Below the pieces are notes generated by a model. That model saw nothing but the letters and a program-made list of their open reading frames with translations. It searched no databases and had not been told where the DNA came from. From Eonycteris spelaea (Eukaryota > Chordata > Mammalia > Chiroptera > Pteropodidae), in the NCBI GenBank assembly GCA_003508835.1, contig PUFA01000021.1:6550501-6614500 (forward strand): a stretch of DNA of 64,000 nt. The letters run 5' to 3'. Made by a program: the position numbers and the translations under genes. Of this stretch, positions 32,801-46,764 are shown piece by piece. Each line of letters begins with the position of its first letter. Position 1 is the first letter of the stretch.

Positions 32801-35800
32801 GACGCATAGGAGCCTCGAACCACGCACCATCGCCCATAAATTCTGTTGACCTTTGCACAGGTCCCACTTTAGCTACCTCCTCTGGCATAGTCATAATATC
32901 ATGAGAATAGCAGTCACTCCGCTCACTCATTTCTGTGTCATGCCCACATTTCCAAATGTCGTTAGTCAAGACATGCTCTTCTCGTAGAGTGAAAAATGGC
33001 CATGTAATATTTCACTGATGAAATGCATTTCATTTTAGTGACCGAAACTAAGAAATAGAAATAAATATATGAATGAAGCACATATTTCACAAAACATGCT
33101 TCCAGCACACAGAGAGATAGATACTGGTAACGCCATATATAAATCTCAATGTATTTTTTAAAAAAAATTTAGAAAAATAAATTTTCTAAGTGCAGTAATC
33201 AGCAGGATATTAGAATGGATGCAGTATAAAAATCCTCTTCAAAACTCTGGTTATTCATATGTAAATAGGTCAGATTGTTCTTTGAAAAGCAATTACCAGT
33301 GTATATGAATAAAGAACCTGCAATAATAATGTAATTCTCTAATAAAATGAGGAAAAACCAAGACTGATAATTTTTTCACCTATATTTATGGCAGCTTCTT
33401 TTTATTATAGCAAAACAAACCAGTCCTAAAAAATTATACCAGAAATAAAACAAACTTAAAAACAGAACAACCCTACATATCTAGAACTAGGAAATTATCA
33501 ATGAAACTATTCTATATGAAGTTAAGTAAATGTCATAAAGCTGTTAAACTAATGTTTACAAATAACTTTGACATACAAACTAAAATAAACTGTGATTCAA
33601 AATATCTATGGGTGTTATTTTAAAAAAATAAAAAAGATGTATATCAAATTATTAGCATTTCTTATTTCAGGGATGGTAAAATTAATTTTTAAAATATTTT
33701 TGTATATCTATAATAAAATGTACTTTATATTCAAAACTAACAAACCTTATTAAAATAATATATTTGTATTATAGATTCATGAATTAGAGGAAAACAGAAT
33801 TAGATGTTTTTTCCTCTAATATAGGTTTTTTCACAGCTTGACTATACAAGAGAAAGATATAGCATAATTTTTACCTTCTTCTGTCACTGGACAGGCAAGA
33901 AAATGACTGTGAAATAATCTAGTGTCTGTGTCTTCTTCATGGACTGAGGGTCCCCCATCGTCCTCTGACCTCAGGGGTCTCCCAGGACAAAGGATGGGAG
34001 ATGTCCTCTGTGGCCTCTGGTGGTCCCTCCCTGGCTGTGGTGCTGCCTCGCAGGGCTAGACCTTCCGGATTCTAGGCACGGGTTCACTGGCGGGAATTAG
34101 ACTGCCTCCTGTTGTCATACTGCTAACATCTGGAGTTTCCTGGCCCTTTGGGTCATCGCTCATAAAAACCTTAAATTCTGTAAGTAAACTCTGGAGTTTA
34201 CATCTTTGAAAAATATATAGCCAAAGCAATATCAATGAGATTTAAATAGCCAAAATATCATATTGACATTTTTATTTGTTAAATTTAACGCACGATAAAT
34301 GCCCTAATTGTCTTGAGAATTAAAAAAAAAAAAAGATATGTGTGTTTCACCTCAGTAGTAAGATAACTTTCCTGTCTACACATTTTATTAATTTCGAGTA
34401 TTAGGTATCTATACTCTTTTCATGTACAACTCTAGAATCATTTTTTTCTTTATGTACTAGAAGGGAAAACTTTTCAATCCAAATAGGAATAAAAGACATC
34501 GACTTAACATCTCCACTCAGAAACAGCTAATTAGTTTCTCAGTTAAAGAAAAAAAAATGTTATTTTTTGAAATCGTAATTTATAATAATAATGATGATAA
34601 GGAAGGTGCACATGATTGGGACAAGTTTCTTTTTGGAAAGTGGGACAGTGGGAATTTGAACAAGTCCTGGAAAATAAACAGCACTGATGGAGAGAAATAG
34701 CCAATTTTACAAAGCACAAATCTGAGCCGCACGTTTGAAATTGTGCTCTGTATTTTTATTTCTAGTTTTATATTGGGCCTTCACAAGCGAATGTAGACAG
34801 TTATTCGACTAATCATTTTGTTGTTTCCTGTGGAGGATCAGGACCTTATTTATCATTTAATGCTTCAGGTAGAATTAATTTAATTCTCGATCTAAATTCA
34901 AAAGTATTAAAAAGCTTAACACTTCTTAGCATTGGAAACAACTTTTCTTTTGTCCAGAAAATGTTAGAGAATGATAAAAATAAATCATGTCCCTTATTAG
35001 ACCCCTGAGGACACTAGATTAATAATATACGAATTATTTCTTATGTTCCAGAACATCTTATTTCTTCCATTGAAGGCACAGTTTTAATGTGGCATGAAAG
35101 CAAACGAGATTATTGAAGTACACAGTTGAAATTAATCAAGATTTTAGGACCTCTGTCATCATACTGGTTTTTCTATGACTCATTTTATCTCTCTATCCCA
35201 TCTTTAACTAAACTCATATACACACGTGCACATGCTCACACACATGCACAAACACGCCCAAACACACACTGTTGAGTTGGAAAGTAAACACTGGATTAAT
35301 TACTTTTGAGAATCATAAGATGGTATTGTTCTGTTTCAGTGTGTTCAGGTTTGCATAGTGTTCTAGGTCAGAGTAATCAAATAAACATTATAATGACAAA
35401 AATTTAAACGAGTTAGTGTACATTTAAAGTTTTAAATATGCTATTATTTTAAATCTGTATGAAATAAACTGCTGATGAAAAATATATGAAAGCAGAGGAT
35501 CATTTTTTATGGTTAATAACAATAATACAAAGGCAAAATGTCTTCAGAGGGAGGCGAGAGCAGATTAGTATCCATGATATTTTATCAGTTACGTGGTTAA
35601 CGTTTTCAATAAAATCAGTGTAAGTTAAAAAGATTTTGAAAGACCTTTAGATGTAAGTGCCAGCAAAAGGGATGGGCAGGAATATCATTTCCACGAAGGC
35701 ACAGTGCTGGAGAGGTCTGAGATGACAGCTGTCAGCCTGTGGACGCCCTGTTGTGCATAGAAGACAGAAACTTGTATTCACCTTAAGCAGCATAAAGAGT

Positions 35801-36370
35801 TTTCTCTTCAAATGACGTGTTTGGTAAAGGACACGAGAGGCACTGTTCTTGAAAATGGAACAACATAGAGGACAGTATCACATGTATTAGCATTTGCTAC
35901 ATTTCTTACTGAATATAATAGGGTCCAATGTGCTGTTAAGGACGTGGGGTGAGTTTAGATTTTGGGATTCTTCTCAACATGTGTTGAATCGTCTTTAAGG
36001 GTGTTGAAGAATCTCCAATAAGAAACTTATTGGTGTTGTAAACGGTTAAGGCGGATCTTTTTTCTAAGTTTAGATTCATAAATGAGTATGATCTTCAGCT
36101 TGCATTTTATTTCACAATTCATGGATCACCGACATGTGACTAAGTTGTATTTTTAGTGGTTTAAGATATTTTACTTAAATTAATAAAGTACAAAATACGA
36201 GATCGAACCATGCATGTACTGGCTTTTTGTCCATCTAAACACTTTACTACCCACAGTTCTCTACTGTTCAAACTAATACAGCTTGAAGTAAGAGTTTTTA
36301 CCGCGGTCAGTTCCAAGCTGTCATCGTGCCTGACCTGACATTGTTTGTGGAGCTGATTATCCCTCTTTCT
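32801..36370. other. Unassigned, mostly AT-rich DNA
   Basis: No gene or repeat was recognised in 3.5 kb. Notable parts: a GC-richer patch at 33940-34150; A13 at about 34322; (CA)-rich text at 35218-35270; and TAATTAA-type words at 34860-34890. Confidence 0.45.
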
Positions 36371-36374
36371 TGAC

Positions 36375-37455
36375 AGAGTTGATCCAGTGAGCTTTCAGAA
36401 CTCGCGTCCGTGTGGCTTTGTTCCAGCCTCTCACATTACTCCTTGCAGTCTGTTTCTGGAATCTTCTTTTCCCTCTAAGCACTTAGGTGTGGCGTGTTCT
36501 GCCTTAGCCTTCTCTTTACACTTATTTTCTTGGCGATCTTATGCAGCACCAAGAATTTTCAACTTTATCTTCAGCAGAGCTCTGTAAGAACTCCAGACTG
36601 ATGCATGAGACTATTAGCTCTCTCTGTCTTTTTTTTTTTTTCTAATTAGCCTAGCAAATGCACCATTTTCAAAGCTGATATTCTGACCAACTGGACTCCA
36701 AACCTGCCCCAAGCGAAAGTGTCTTCATCTCAGTCATTGGGAACTCCAGACTAAAAATCTACAGGAAGTAGGTTTTTCTTTCTCACTCTATCCATTCTAC
36801 TAGGCAATAAATCTTGTCTCCAATTTCAAAACACAATAAAAATTCCGGCCTGGTCTTGGCACCTCTGCTGCTATTATTGGGAATATACCACTCATTGTCC
36901 CGTCTACCCCAGCCCTCAAGTCGCCTCTGAACTGAACACTCTGGTTCCTCCGCTCGCTCATAGCTGTGTATTCCCTACATAGGCGCCAGAGTAATTCTTT
37001 CTGAATGCAAGTTAGATTAAGTTGCTCTTCTATTTAAAGCCCCCCTGTAATTCTTTATTATGTCGAAATAAAAACCAATGAGCTTGTGATGGTGCACCTG
37101 TCAATCCCCACACAATCCTCTTCCCCCGACCTCAACCGTCTCCCACCATTTTCTTTTGTTCTCATTTTCTAGTAACTTTTCTTCTTCCTAAGTCTGCTGA
37201 AGCCGCACTGGTTTCCTTTCTGGTCCTTGAAAAACTAAAAGGCACACCCCTGCTTTAAAAGTGGGCGCTGGTTGTTCGCTGTGCCCGAAAAGTTTGTCCT
37301 CCAGGTTACAATGGAGAAATGATGTTTTCACCTACTTCAAGAGTGTGTTCTGGTGCCATCTTCCTGATAAGGCCACCAAGCAAATGAATCAGAAACCCTT
37401 TGCCACTCCCCATGCCTGTTTCCCATGTCTTTCTAATAAATGTCCCCTCACTAAG
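36375..37455 (+). mobile_element. LINE-2 ORF-derived fragment
   Basis: 'gacagagttgatccagtgag' (36373), 'gcgatcttatgcagcaccaa' (36532), 'gaactccagactaaaaatct' (36740), 'gagtaattctttctgaatgc' (36989), 'cttctatttaaagcccccct' (37027) and 'ctgaagccgcactggtttcc' (37198) occur in the order of LINE-2 ('acacagttgatcactc...ggtgatctcatccag...agagtgatcctgttaaaac...ctccaatggc...ccacactggcc'). All frames are broken. The longest LINE-2 piece in the window. Confidence 0.75.
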
Positions 37456-38268
37456 ACATGGAAAACTTGATCTTTTGAAATCCAGATACGTTCGTGAGAC
37501 ACATTCATTGAGATCGAGCATCGTGAGGTGATTCTCCACTTTTCTGCTGTCAGAAGCAGGATTTCTTTTTTCGCTTAACTGCCAACTTTCCCACAGGAAG
37601 CTAGAATAAATAATGGACATTTTCAGTCATGGGGTTTCTTTGAACTTTTCCGGGGAAAAACCTGAGGAGTGGGTGGAAAGGGAAAGAAAAACTGGGGATC
37701 TCATGGGTAATGACATGTGAAGGGAGAATGAAGATGGATTTCACTCCTGGGGGATTTCTGTTGGATTCTGTATTTAGTTTGTTACCTGAGTCTGCGTTTA
37801 CACAGTATCTCTGATGGTACAGCCTTTCATTATGTTTTTTAAAAGTCAGATTTATTCTCAGTAGGTTAACAAAGTGACTAAAAAAAAAAATGAGAATAAA
37901 AGAAAGCCTGAATCGGGAAGCATTGTTCACTTCAGTTGTGATTAGCGAAAGTAACCTTTAGAGCATCTTCTGTTTCATTAGTGAGATGTCCAGAACCTGT
38001 AAATAACACTCACAACTGATTTTCCCCCTTTCTTTTTATCCTTTTGGTTTTAATTAAAACATTCTTATCTCTTGTAGCTTATATTGTTGGTTTGAGTTCT
38101 TTAAAAGTCATATTCTATCCCTTTCTAAGTCTATAGTTAGAATTAAGACTCATGCAGTGATTTTTCTTGAACCATGCCAAAGTAAGCTTAACTTTTACAT
38201 AATTCCTTTCATTTCAGTTCACTTAGCTGTAGCGGGATCTTCAGGAACCCACACTATTTGATCAGATC

Positions 38269-38303
38269 AGAGACTGAATCATCCACTGAATCATTCAGTC
38301 TCT
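38269..38303. other. Perfect 11-bp inverted repeat
   Basis: AGAGACTGAAT (38269-38279) and ATTCAGTCTCT (38293-38303) are exact reverse complements around a 13-nt spacer that itself repeats 'ctgaatc'. Confidence 0.65.
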
Positions 38304-39158
38304 CTGTATATTCTGCATATATTTTCTGTGTTTTTAAAATTTGTTTTATGGACCCATGTGAATATAGAGAATAATTTCAGACACACTCTGGCTAGTGCAC
38401 ATCTTTCTTGGATTGCTAATAAATAGGGTTTTCCCATAATAACTTGCATCACTATGTCATTTCAGGGAATAGCTGTAGCAGGCTTGGCATGGATTGTCTT
38501 TAAATCTATATGACAGGCTGCTCCTGCAGATAATCCTAATTAGAATTAAGTGTAGTCTGAAAGCAATTTTCTTTTAAAACAATATTCTACATTAGGATGT
38601 CTAAATGGAGATTTTTATTATTGGGTAGAACAAAAAGACACGTTCGCCTCTGTCTTATGAAGTGCTTAGAATAAAATAAATAGTAGAGTTCCCTCCCTGA
38701 TCAGAAAATGTAAGTGAGCATTGATTATTCTGTGCTTTTATTGTTGTGGTTCTGTTGACAAGATGTGAGTACTTTGCGAATAAGAGTAGACTGTTTACGA
38801 AAGATAAAATTTAAAAAAATTATGTAGAAACATATAGACATCTCTCACTGGTATGAAGTCCACTGTTTATCATCTACCTTACAATATCCTGCATATGGCA
38901 TAGATTAATACAGGTTTCGACATATAGCCACATTCTGGATAATATTTACTAAGAAATTAAAAGTTTTGACAATGGAAACCTGTTCTGGACAGTTTCACCT
39001 GTTTATTTTGCTATCCTTTTAAGATGGCAAAGGTAATAATTTAGGATGATTTAGGAATGAGGGGGTATGAAATTTAAGGTTTATTTATTTCATCACTCAT
39101 ATTTCACCTTTTTTGGTCAATGCAGTGTACTTTATTATGAAATTTTATGTAAATATAT

Positions 39159-39190
39159 ACATAAATATAAATTTACATAAATATAAATTA
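39159..39190. repeat. 16-bp tandem duplication
   Basis: ACATAAATATAAATTT at 39159-39174 is followed directly by ACATAAATATAAATTA at 39175-39190: two copies with one difference, in AT-rich DNA. Confidence 0.85.
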
Positions 39191-39389
39191 TGGGGTAATT
39201 CAAGATCTTATTTATTATAATTCGGAGTCTATATTTTACCTTGTTTACCAAATCTTTTTCCTGATCCTGAGTTTATAAGGCCATTTTTCCTTTCCTTTTC
39301 TCTTATAGTTATAAAGTTTTTTATTATGATGTGCAAATGTGAATTTCTTCAATATATGCTGTCTAATTTATGTTTTCCAATATTGCAGA

Positions 39390-39845
39390 CATTTTCAAAT
39401 TAAAAAAATGAAAGAATTTATATGCCGTCTCGATTCTACAATTAACATTTTACTATTATTTTCAGACACTATTGATCGATCTCTCTATCCACGACATATT
39501 TTATTTTAAATGAATTTTAAAGTATATTGCTGACATCGAACATCAGTGAATGTTTCTGAATATGTTGGCATGTGTAGTATTAACCAGGGCTCAATGTATC
39601 ATCATAGATTTCATGTAAAAATTACACGCAGTGAAATGCACGAATATTGAGTGCACATATCCATCGTACTTATTTTCTTGTGTTCATCTCTGCATCTGGT
39701 TATGCCGCTTGCTTCTCCCCGCTTTTTCACATGTCCCCTGACTTTTGTTCGACACACGATGATCACCCAAAGTTCATTGTTTGCATTTCAGTTCCCCTTG
39801 GTGCTATCTACAACTTCTTTTGGGTGACTTATGCTTTCCTCGTTT
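39390..39845 (-). mobile_element. LINE-1 3' UTR fragment, antisense
   Basis: 'ctacaattaacattttacta' (39435), 'aaatgaattttaaagtatat' (39508), 'gcagtgaaatgcacgaatat' (39628) and 'gatcacccaaagttcattgt' (39761) match, in order, the reversed 3' UTR of old LINE-1 ('tacaattaacattttactat...gcatttcaaagtaaattgcagacatc...acagtgaaatgcacaaat...atcacccaaagtccatagt'). The 78-codon plus frame (39647-39883) lies here and is not a gene. Confidence 0.78.
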
Positions 39846-42110
39846 TATTTGTGTTGAGTGTTCAGAATGGCAACCTGAGTTGAGAAGCAGCCTCCAGCTT
39901 GACAGTGGGGGTCTTGGCCAGCTGACTGACAAGTGGTGAATACCTGGGTGGGGAGTCAGGTGACTCCCAAGGGAGGGGCTTCTTATTCTAGTTCAGGTAG
40001 CTGTCAGGCATCTATCACCTCAAACATTCAAAATGTTCTCTAGATCGTTAGCTGTCGAGTCGCATCTGAAAAACATAAAACAGAACTCAATTTAAAGCAA
40101 TATCAGGAAGCTAGTTTGCCAGGATGCTAAAGTTCTCTTAGTCACATTGTAGCTCTTTCTAGAAGACCGGACACTCAGATTACTGTCACATGCTTGCACA
40201 AGGGTCTCCTGTCAGTAACAGCCTGAAAAATCTCTCAGATGTTAGGGAAGAGTTTTACCAATTCAATTGGTTTTCCAGCAAGAATTCCATAACACTGAAA
40301 AGAGACAACATATCTCAGAGGTTCAAAGCCTTCTTTAAAAATGTGGACTTACCAACATTTCTTGTTTTTAAAAAGGCATCCTTTTCTTAATATTAGTGGC
40401 AATGAAACTCTCATGTCTGAGATCATCCGAAGCCTCAGTGCTGCCCGTCTGCTGCCTTCCATTTGGGCACCTTACCCACCCGAGACCTTAATGAATTCCA
40501 GTATCATTCATGGCTCTAATGATATTATTAAGCAGTTAAAATAAACCCAGATAATTTCAGTCATGAATGCATAAAATAAAACAAAGCAAATGACAACTTT
40601 AAATCTTGTAGAAAACACCCACTGTTTGTATAGCAACTACTAATGGTAGCATGATAAACTGATAAAATTTGGGCAAAAAAAAAGTAATATCAGTGACTTA
40701 GCATCAGTTTCCTCAACTACTCCCTATAAAAAGAAACATTATATTTAGACTCTTGAAAGAAATACACTGAAGTTGTTAGAAATATTATTATTTTATCATT
40801 GAATCTTATTTTAATGTGGATATTATGCATTTCTTGCTAGATACAACTGATGAGTGACTATTTCCATTAAAGACAAGTTATGTCTCACTTATTTACATAA
40901 GCTAGCTAGATTTTCACCAACTCTCAGCTTTATTGTCCGATACGAGTAGCACTGTAAAAAGAAATAAAATCTATAAATATCGTATGCAAAAAAGATTTAT
41001 ATTCTCTCTTTGTACATTTACCAAGCCTTTTTATCAAGCCAGCATGTTAAGTCTGCTTCTGGGAGATATGTCCCGATTAAGAACCTAGGATAAAAACCTC
41101 GCTTTGCCTGTTTTAATGCAAGAGCCAGGCGTTAACTTTATACGTAAATGATCCGACCGTAAGCGTCATTGCTACCAACACGATTAGCTGATGTAACCCA
41201 GCAAAGTTAGGCTGGTAGATTAACCATACTGCAACGTCATCAGTTGAAGCTGTCCACAATCTATCAGTGTTGGACAAGAATCTCTCTTTACTTGGGACAC
41301 TGATATCTCAGGTTTTCTTTTCTTTTCTTTTTTTTTTCTCTTGATAATCACATCACTGGTGATTGACTTACTGTATTCTAGAGTAAGAACATTTTCAGTT
41401 GAGAGAAAACCAACAGTGGACCTGTAATTAATTATCTAAGATAACCTAGATTTCAAAGTCAAATCGAACTCTTTCGTGTGGGATGGGCTGCAAATCTGAA
41501 GAGAGAATTGATTAGATTTTATGTCATTGATATGTTCTCATCTGTAAAATGGGAATGTTAATAGTTAACTGATATTTCATAGTCGAGAGATTTTTTTGCA
41601 TTAATATTGTGAGTGCTGTGTAAATGTTATTAATATAGTGATATTCTCCACATCTTTGCTTTAGAAGATTAAAGGTATCAAATGCCTCGGTAAGGTCATC
41701 TCTGGCATATAGCATCTTTGTACAAAGTAGAGGAAGATGCCCAATTCAGGTGAATCCGAGAAAGATGAAGATCACTGTCTTATGTAGGATGCAGGTACAA
41801 GGTTTGACTGGCACAGGGGCAGCTGGATTACAGGGACCAGTCACTCCTCTCATGGTTACATTTTTCCGAGTCCAACCTGCTTCTGGTCACAGGCTCGACC
41901 CGGCCTTTGAACAGTGCTCAGCACAGAGTAAGTGCCAACTCTTGGCTGCTTGGTCACTGAGAGCCCTGTAGGAAAGTCACCCCTGGGTTAAAGGGTCTTC
42001 GGCACATTGGACTTGACAATAAACAGTGAGGCCTTCCCAATCCTGATAGCACAGATTTTTCGTTAACTTCAGCCACTTTTGGGGGGCCGCTCCGCAGACC
42101 CCCTCAGTGC
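39846..42110. other. Unassigned DNA
   Basis: No gene. A weak MIR-like line ('gctcagcacagagtaagtgc', 41917) and a T/C-rich run (41312-41340) are the only low-complexity or repeat hints. Confidence 0.45.
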
Positions 42111-42114
42111 CTTG

Positions 42115-42235
42115 TCCTCTCGTCCATTCCTGCACCCGAATTTACCATTTCCCCTCCCCATCTATCTCCTGGCCTTCTCTCTGGTTTCCTTCTCTTCCAT
42201 CCCCTCCCTTTCCTCCTCTTCCTTTTTCTCCTGAC
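42115..42235. repeat. Pyrimidine-rich tract
   Basis: About 120 bp of CT-dominated sequence with CCTCC/TTCCT words and few purines on plus. Confidence 0.7.
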
Positions 42236-43795
42236 CGAATCAGAACCACCAGATGTTGGATGTAATTGAAGTTCAGGAGCTGAACTGGGTGCTAAACAGC
42301 TAATGTCTGCAACATTTTTCTATAATGTCAACCCATCTTCTGTTTATATGTCATTGAAAAAATTAAAATGGGGAAAATGTTTGGTCATTGAATAGTTTAG
42401 AAATGCTTTTGAAGTAGAAGAAAAGACAAGTTTCAATATTGGCTGCCATATCCATTTCTGCTTAAGTATGGAAGAGCATGTTGGCCAAGCTGCCTGTGAC
42501 CTGGCAGCACCAGAATTGTCTCCCATTAAAATATTAGGGACACATACGTTTTATTGTAGTTCGCAGGTTACCATCTTCAATACACAATTTTTCAACACTT
42601 ATGAATACACATTTTTCAAAGTTATCTGTATAAATAAATTGAACGATAGATCAGAATGCCTTCAACTATATGCATTTGGATTATGTCCATATTCATTGGG
42701 GAAACATATTTTCCTTAACAATGTTACTTTACTTCAACAACAAACACTATTGTATCAGAAAGGCAACACTGCTTCTCCTTTCATGTACTAAAGAGTGGCT
42801 CCAACACATTTCTTGAAAATTTCTAGTGTCGCCAAACTCAGAATTTATGTGATTCATTTATGTTCTGATTAAAATACTTACAAAGGAGTAGGCACAAAAT
42901 AAGACTTAGGAATTTTTGCTCCTTGAGGAATTTATATGGGAAAATGTTGCTAGCAGATAAAGACCTCGTCTGCAAAAACAAAGAAACAAACAAGAAATTG
43001 CTGCTGGCTTGATTCTTCTGTTACTTGGAGCCAAGCATTGCATTTGATTAAATTGTCGTAAGAATTATTTGGAGGCTTAGGATAGCAGCAACTTCCAGAG
43101 GAGATTTCTTTTTGCTTCTGTCAAGCATATCTCAGGGAAAGTACCAGTGTGTTGCCTTCTAACCTCAATTTCAGGAGCTGAGATTTGAGTTTGGGAGGAG
43201 AGATGGTTCATCCTTACCTCTTAGGGCCCCCACCTAAAAGGCAGAGCCCCATCTGGGATGGCTCTGAATTTCAACTTCTAGCTTCCTGATCCTACAAGAC
43301 TCTCAATCATACTGCTTATCCTCATAGGGTCTCAGCTAACCATTTCAGAATTGAAAGTGATTTTTTATTTATTTTTTTATTTTTAGGACCTCCATCTACT
43401 GCCAGATGTTGGCCTGGTAATGCTTTCTAGCGTGGTAAAGTCCTACTGCTGTTAGTGCTTTGCCTCTAGTTCTTAGCAGGGGTGTTGTTCTGAATTCTCT
43501 AATTCACTCTGCTGGGGACAAATGTTCCATATTTTCTATAATTTTAAATAATTTCCTATTTTCTAAGAAGAATACATTTTTTTCCTTGGAATTTTAAAGC
43601 TCGTTCATAAAAATCAGGCAGGTCAAGGTTATCCACATCAGATTAGCAAAGAAAACGAAATGCGTGGTCAATTTGTTATTCATTATTCTTGCACAGCAAG
43701 CACTCTGATAATAGCAAAAAATAGAGCAATATTAAACTATGAAAAAAATGACCACCAGTCCAGAGAGTTTCACAAGAGAATGATAACCAGAAGGC
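42236..43795. other. Unassigned DNA
   Basis: No gene or repeat was recognised. The 107-codon plus frame (42468-42791) begins in ordinary sequence, lacks any known motif and is judged chance. Confidence 0.45.
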
Positions 43796-43799
43796 AAAG

Positions 43800-43965
43800 A
43801 TGTTCATTCATTCATGCCATCACTCGTTCATTTGCTCAGCACATTGCTGTGGAGGGATTCCCCTGCGCTGCTTTAGGCTCTGAGTTGGGTGTTGGAGACT
43901 TTGCAGAAAAACCAGACTGACGTGGACCCCTTGCTTCCCAGACGGCCTCGATCCAGCGTGCGGTG
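43800..43965 (-). mobile_element. LINE-2 3' end, antisense
   Basis: 'gttcattcattcatgccatc', 'gttcatttgctcagcacatt' (43828), 'ctttaggctctgagttgg' (43870) and 'gtggaccccttgcttcccag' (43923) follow the reversed LINE-2 3' end ('tcattcattcaacaaatatttattgagcac...ctaggcactggggat...'). Confidence 0.6.
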
Positions 43966-46525
43966 AATGCGCACTTTATTTTTCATGCGTAGCCAAGAGT
44001 GATGCAGCTTCGACTTTTAAATTTAGATAGGCCCGAGGGATAATTTCGTCAAATTTCCTATTTTTACTGAAAAGTGAAAAGTTGCAGAGTGAGTTTCCTT
44101 CAATGTCCCAGAGTCTCATCTGTTATTAGAGGGTAAACACAGGACAAAACCCTTCCTTCATCTCTCGAAGGGCTCTTTTTATTGTCTCACAATGGCCCCT
44201 TTAATCACCACATATGCATTTCAGACAGTGGAAATAATGTCGCAGGCTCTGAATTTGTAGATATAATGACTAAAATGTCATTTTTGTCCATGTAACTTTA
44301 AAAACTAACAATAATTTAAGAAGAAATATTTAGACTAAGTTGTTCGCTGTGGTTCATCTCGTGCACCGACATGCAGTTGCACTTGAAAATAGTTACATCA
44401 AACGTGAGTGACCACTTGACACATACTTGTAGTAAGTAAAACCTAGAAATTAGCAATTTTTCCAAAAAACATTTCTGGACCGCTCAGTTCTGCTACTGCT
44501 TTCTCATTTTCATTATTTTAGTTATTAAAATAAAATGTTAGTGTTATACTTATTTCTATAATGAATTAGCGTTTTATGACAATTGAGGGAAAGGCAATAA
44601 TTACCATGAACATAGCATGCAATTGAGATGCCATATATGTGTGTGTAATATTAGTTATAAATCTATCACATTTTAAAAATATTTGATAAATCACTAAGTT
44701 TTATTAATATCTTTCCAGCTAAATTCTTATTGTTTATACTTTTATAGTAAAATGAAAAAATAAATTTCATTATAAATGATCATGTTACAGTATTTAAATC
44801 CCAATAAAATATAAGTAGTTTATCTATAATATCAAAGGCTATTTTTATTCTAACGACTTCACAAAAGTTTGACATGCCCAGTTGTACTTGGAGCCAATTT
44901 ACCAATCCTTGCTTATAGTGAAAGAAATCCCCGTATTTGTATAGAAATTAACAATAACTCATGTAATCAGAAAAGGAAAAAGACGAAGTCTTACAATGAC
45001 TAGAGAAATGTTACGTTGTTGGGACATTGATAACTGGCTTTTCAGCAGAATTATCTCCCTGGTACATATTTAAGTGAGGAGTAGTAATGCTGTGCGCATT
45101 TTATTTTATGAAAAGGTTCACAGTTTGCTAAAATACAAAAAATAAAATAAATAAAATAAAATAATAAAATAATGGCCCATCTTCTTTTCCAACAAGAATG
45201 TGGAAGTTGCGATGCTTGGCTTGCATTCATATTCCAAGCAGCATATTAAAAACAGTGAGTCTGAAATTAACTGGAAAGATTGAAAAAAAGTCTAAATTTA
45301 ACTAGCTTTTGTACCAGGCAATAGCTGCTAAGACATTTTAAATAGTGAGAGAGGCAAATGTTCTTTGCTTTGCAATCCCTAGTGAAACCTAGAGGAAAAG
45401 GTGCAATTCCTATTCTAATGAATAAAATGAAAGCAATGTCTGTGTTTCCCAAAACACGCTATTGGCAGAGTAAGTGAAATAAACAGAAACTAGGAATTTA
45501 GCTCAAAATACGAAATTTGTGTGAGTAGCGATAACAAGTTATTATCCTTGTACTTTGTATGCATCAATAAGTCATCCATTGTTTGCTTATATCCTCATGA
45601 CCTTCACTTCTTTTGGGAAAACATTGTGTCTTTTCTAGTGATTTCATTACTGAAACAAGAAAGGAAATATTATAATGTCATTGTACTTGATGAAAAGAAA
45701 TTTGAAGTATGCGTATCGAGAGTGCTCATTTTCTAAATCTCTCACAAGCCTCTCGAGAATTCTAGCATCTTTACCTCTTTCTGTTTGTTCTCTTTTGGCA
45801 TATCCAGAAACCTGTGAGCAATTCTTAGAGAAACTTTTTTTTTTCTGTATGCACATCAAAGTTGCAACTTTTTAATGATCCCTGAGCTGGAAAAAGCCAG
45901 AGAATTTCTTCTGTCTTTGTGAAACTATAAAAAGAAAGCATGAAAAAAATTTTTTTTCTTAATTGCCTTCCCAAGCTCCCAAGGTAAGCAAAAGAAATTA
46001 TACACACCAAATGAGAGTTGTTAAAGGTTGTTTCTATGGAACAGACATTTTTCAGTGTCTAAAATACATTCGTAAAAGTGTCGTATCACACATAGGTTCA
46101 GACAACACGGAACAGAGTGAAGACAGTTTTTAAAAATATGTTAATTCAGGTGGATGGCAGTGCGAGCATAGAAAAAGCTCGAGGATTTTGCTGAAGGAGC
46201 CAGTCCTAGCCCCGGGGTGTTGGTGTTGATTTTCTTCTTTTAAAATGGAGCATCGTAAACTCAATTAAGCCAGTTCCTGTATAGGATCTGCAAGTTTCCG
46301 TCGGCAATTTTGTGACAAAGCCGCATTATTTTGACTGATTTTCTTCCTTCACTACCTATTACTTTCTAGTCACTAATGAGGGTGCGTGGATATGTATGTT
46401 TTGGCAGAGCTAAGTATAATCAGAAGAGATAACTTATTTTTTTCATTTTAGGAGAAGCAAAAGCATATATTGTATGTATTTTATTATTGCAGATGTATCC
46501 TGGGCTCTAAATTATTTATCAGCTT
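43966..46525. other. Unassigned AT-rich DNA
   Basis: No gene or repeat was recognised except the AAAAT tract at 45131-45172. Open frames up to 71 codons only. Confidence 0.45.
45131..45172. repeat. (AAAAT)n microsatellite
   Basis: Imperfect tandem AAAAT/AAAT units, about 40 bp. Confidence 0.9.
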
Positions 46526-46529
46526 TGAG

Positions 46530-46750
46530 GAGCAAGAAGAGTACGGAAGGAAAAGGATGGACATTGGGATTTCGAGGTTGAATTTCAACCCTGTTACTTA
46601 ATATGTAGATGATCTAGGACAATTTACTTAAATTCTCACAAATTCACCCTTCTCTCTTCTAATACGATAAACCATGTGAAATACCTAGTCCAGTAACTGA
46701 TCCATAGACAGATGCTTCTCAGTAGAGGGTAGCAACAGTTATCAGTAAGG
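46530..46750 (+). mobile_element. MIR SINE
   Basis: 'gattttcgaggttgaatttc'-like start (46569), 'ctaggacaatttacttaaat' (46614), 'cccttctctcttctaatacg' (46647) and 'tgtgaaatacctagtccagt' (46675) keep the order of MIR, with 'gaccttgggcaagttacttaac' in the middle. Diverged. Confidence 0.6.
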
Positions 46751-46764
46751 GAACAGGTTGTTAA

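Larger units (their letters stand above)
37456..39385. other. Unassigned AT-rich DNA
   Basis: No gene or repeat family was recognised. Minus-strand open frames at 37306-37620 (104 codons) and 37601-37930 (109 codons) have no recognisable domain. A perfect 11-bp hairpin lies at 38269-38303, and a 16-bp tandem duplication at 39159-39190. Confidence 0.45.

Noticed and set aside
43388..43403. Reverse CTCF-like word 'tccatctactgcc'
   Set aside because: About 10 of 12 core positions match; too weak.
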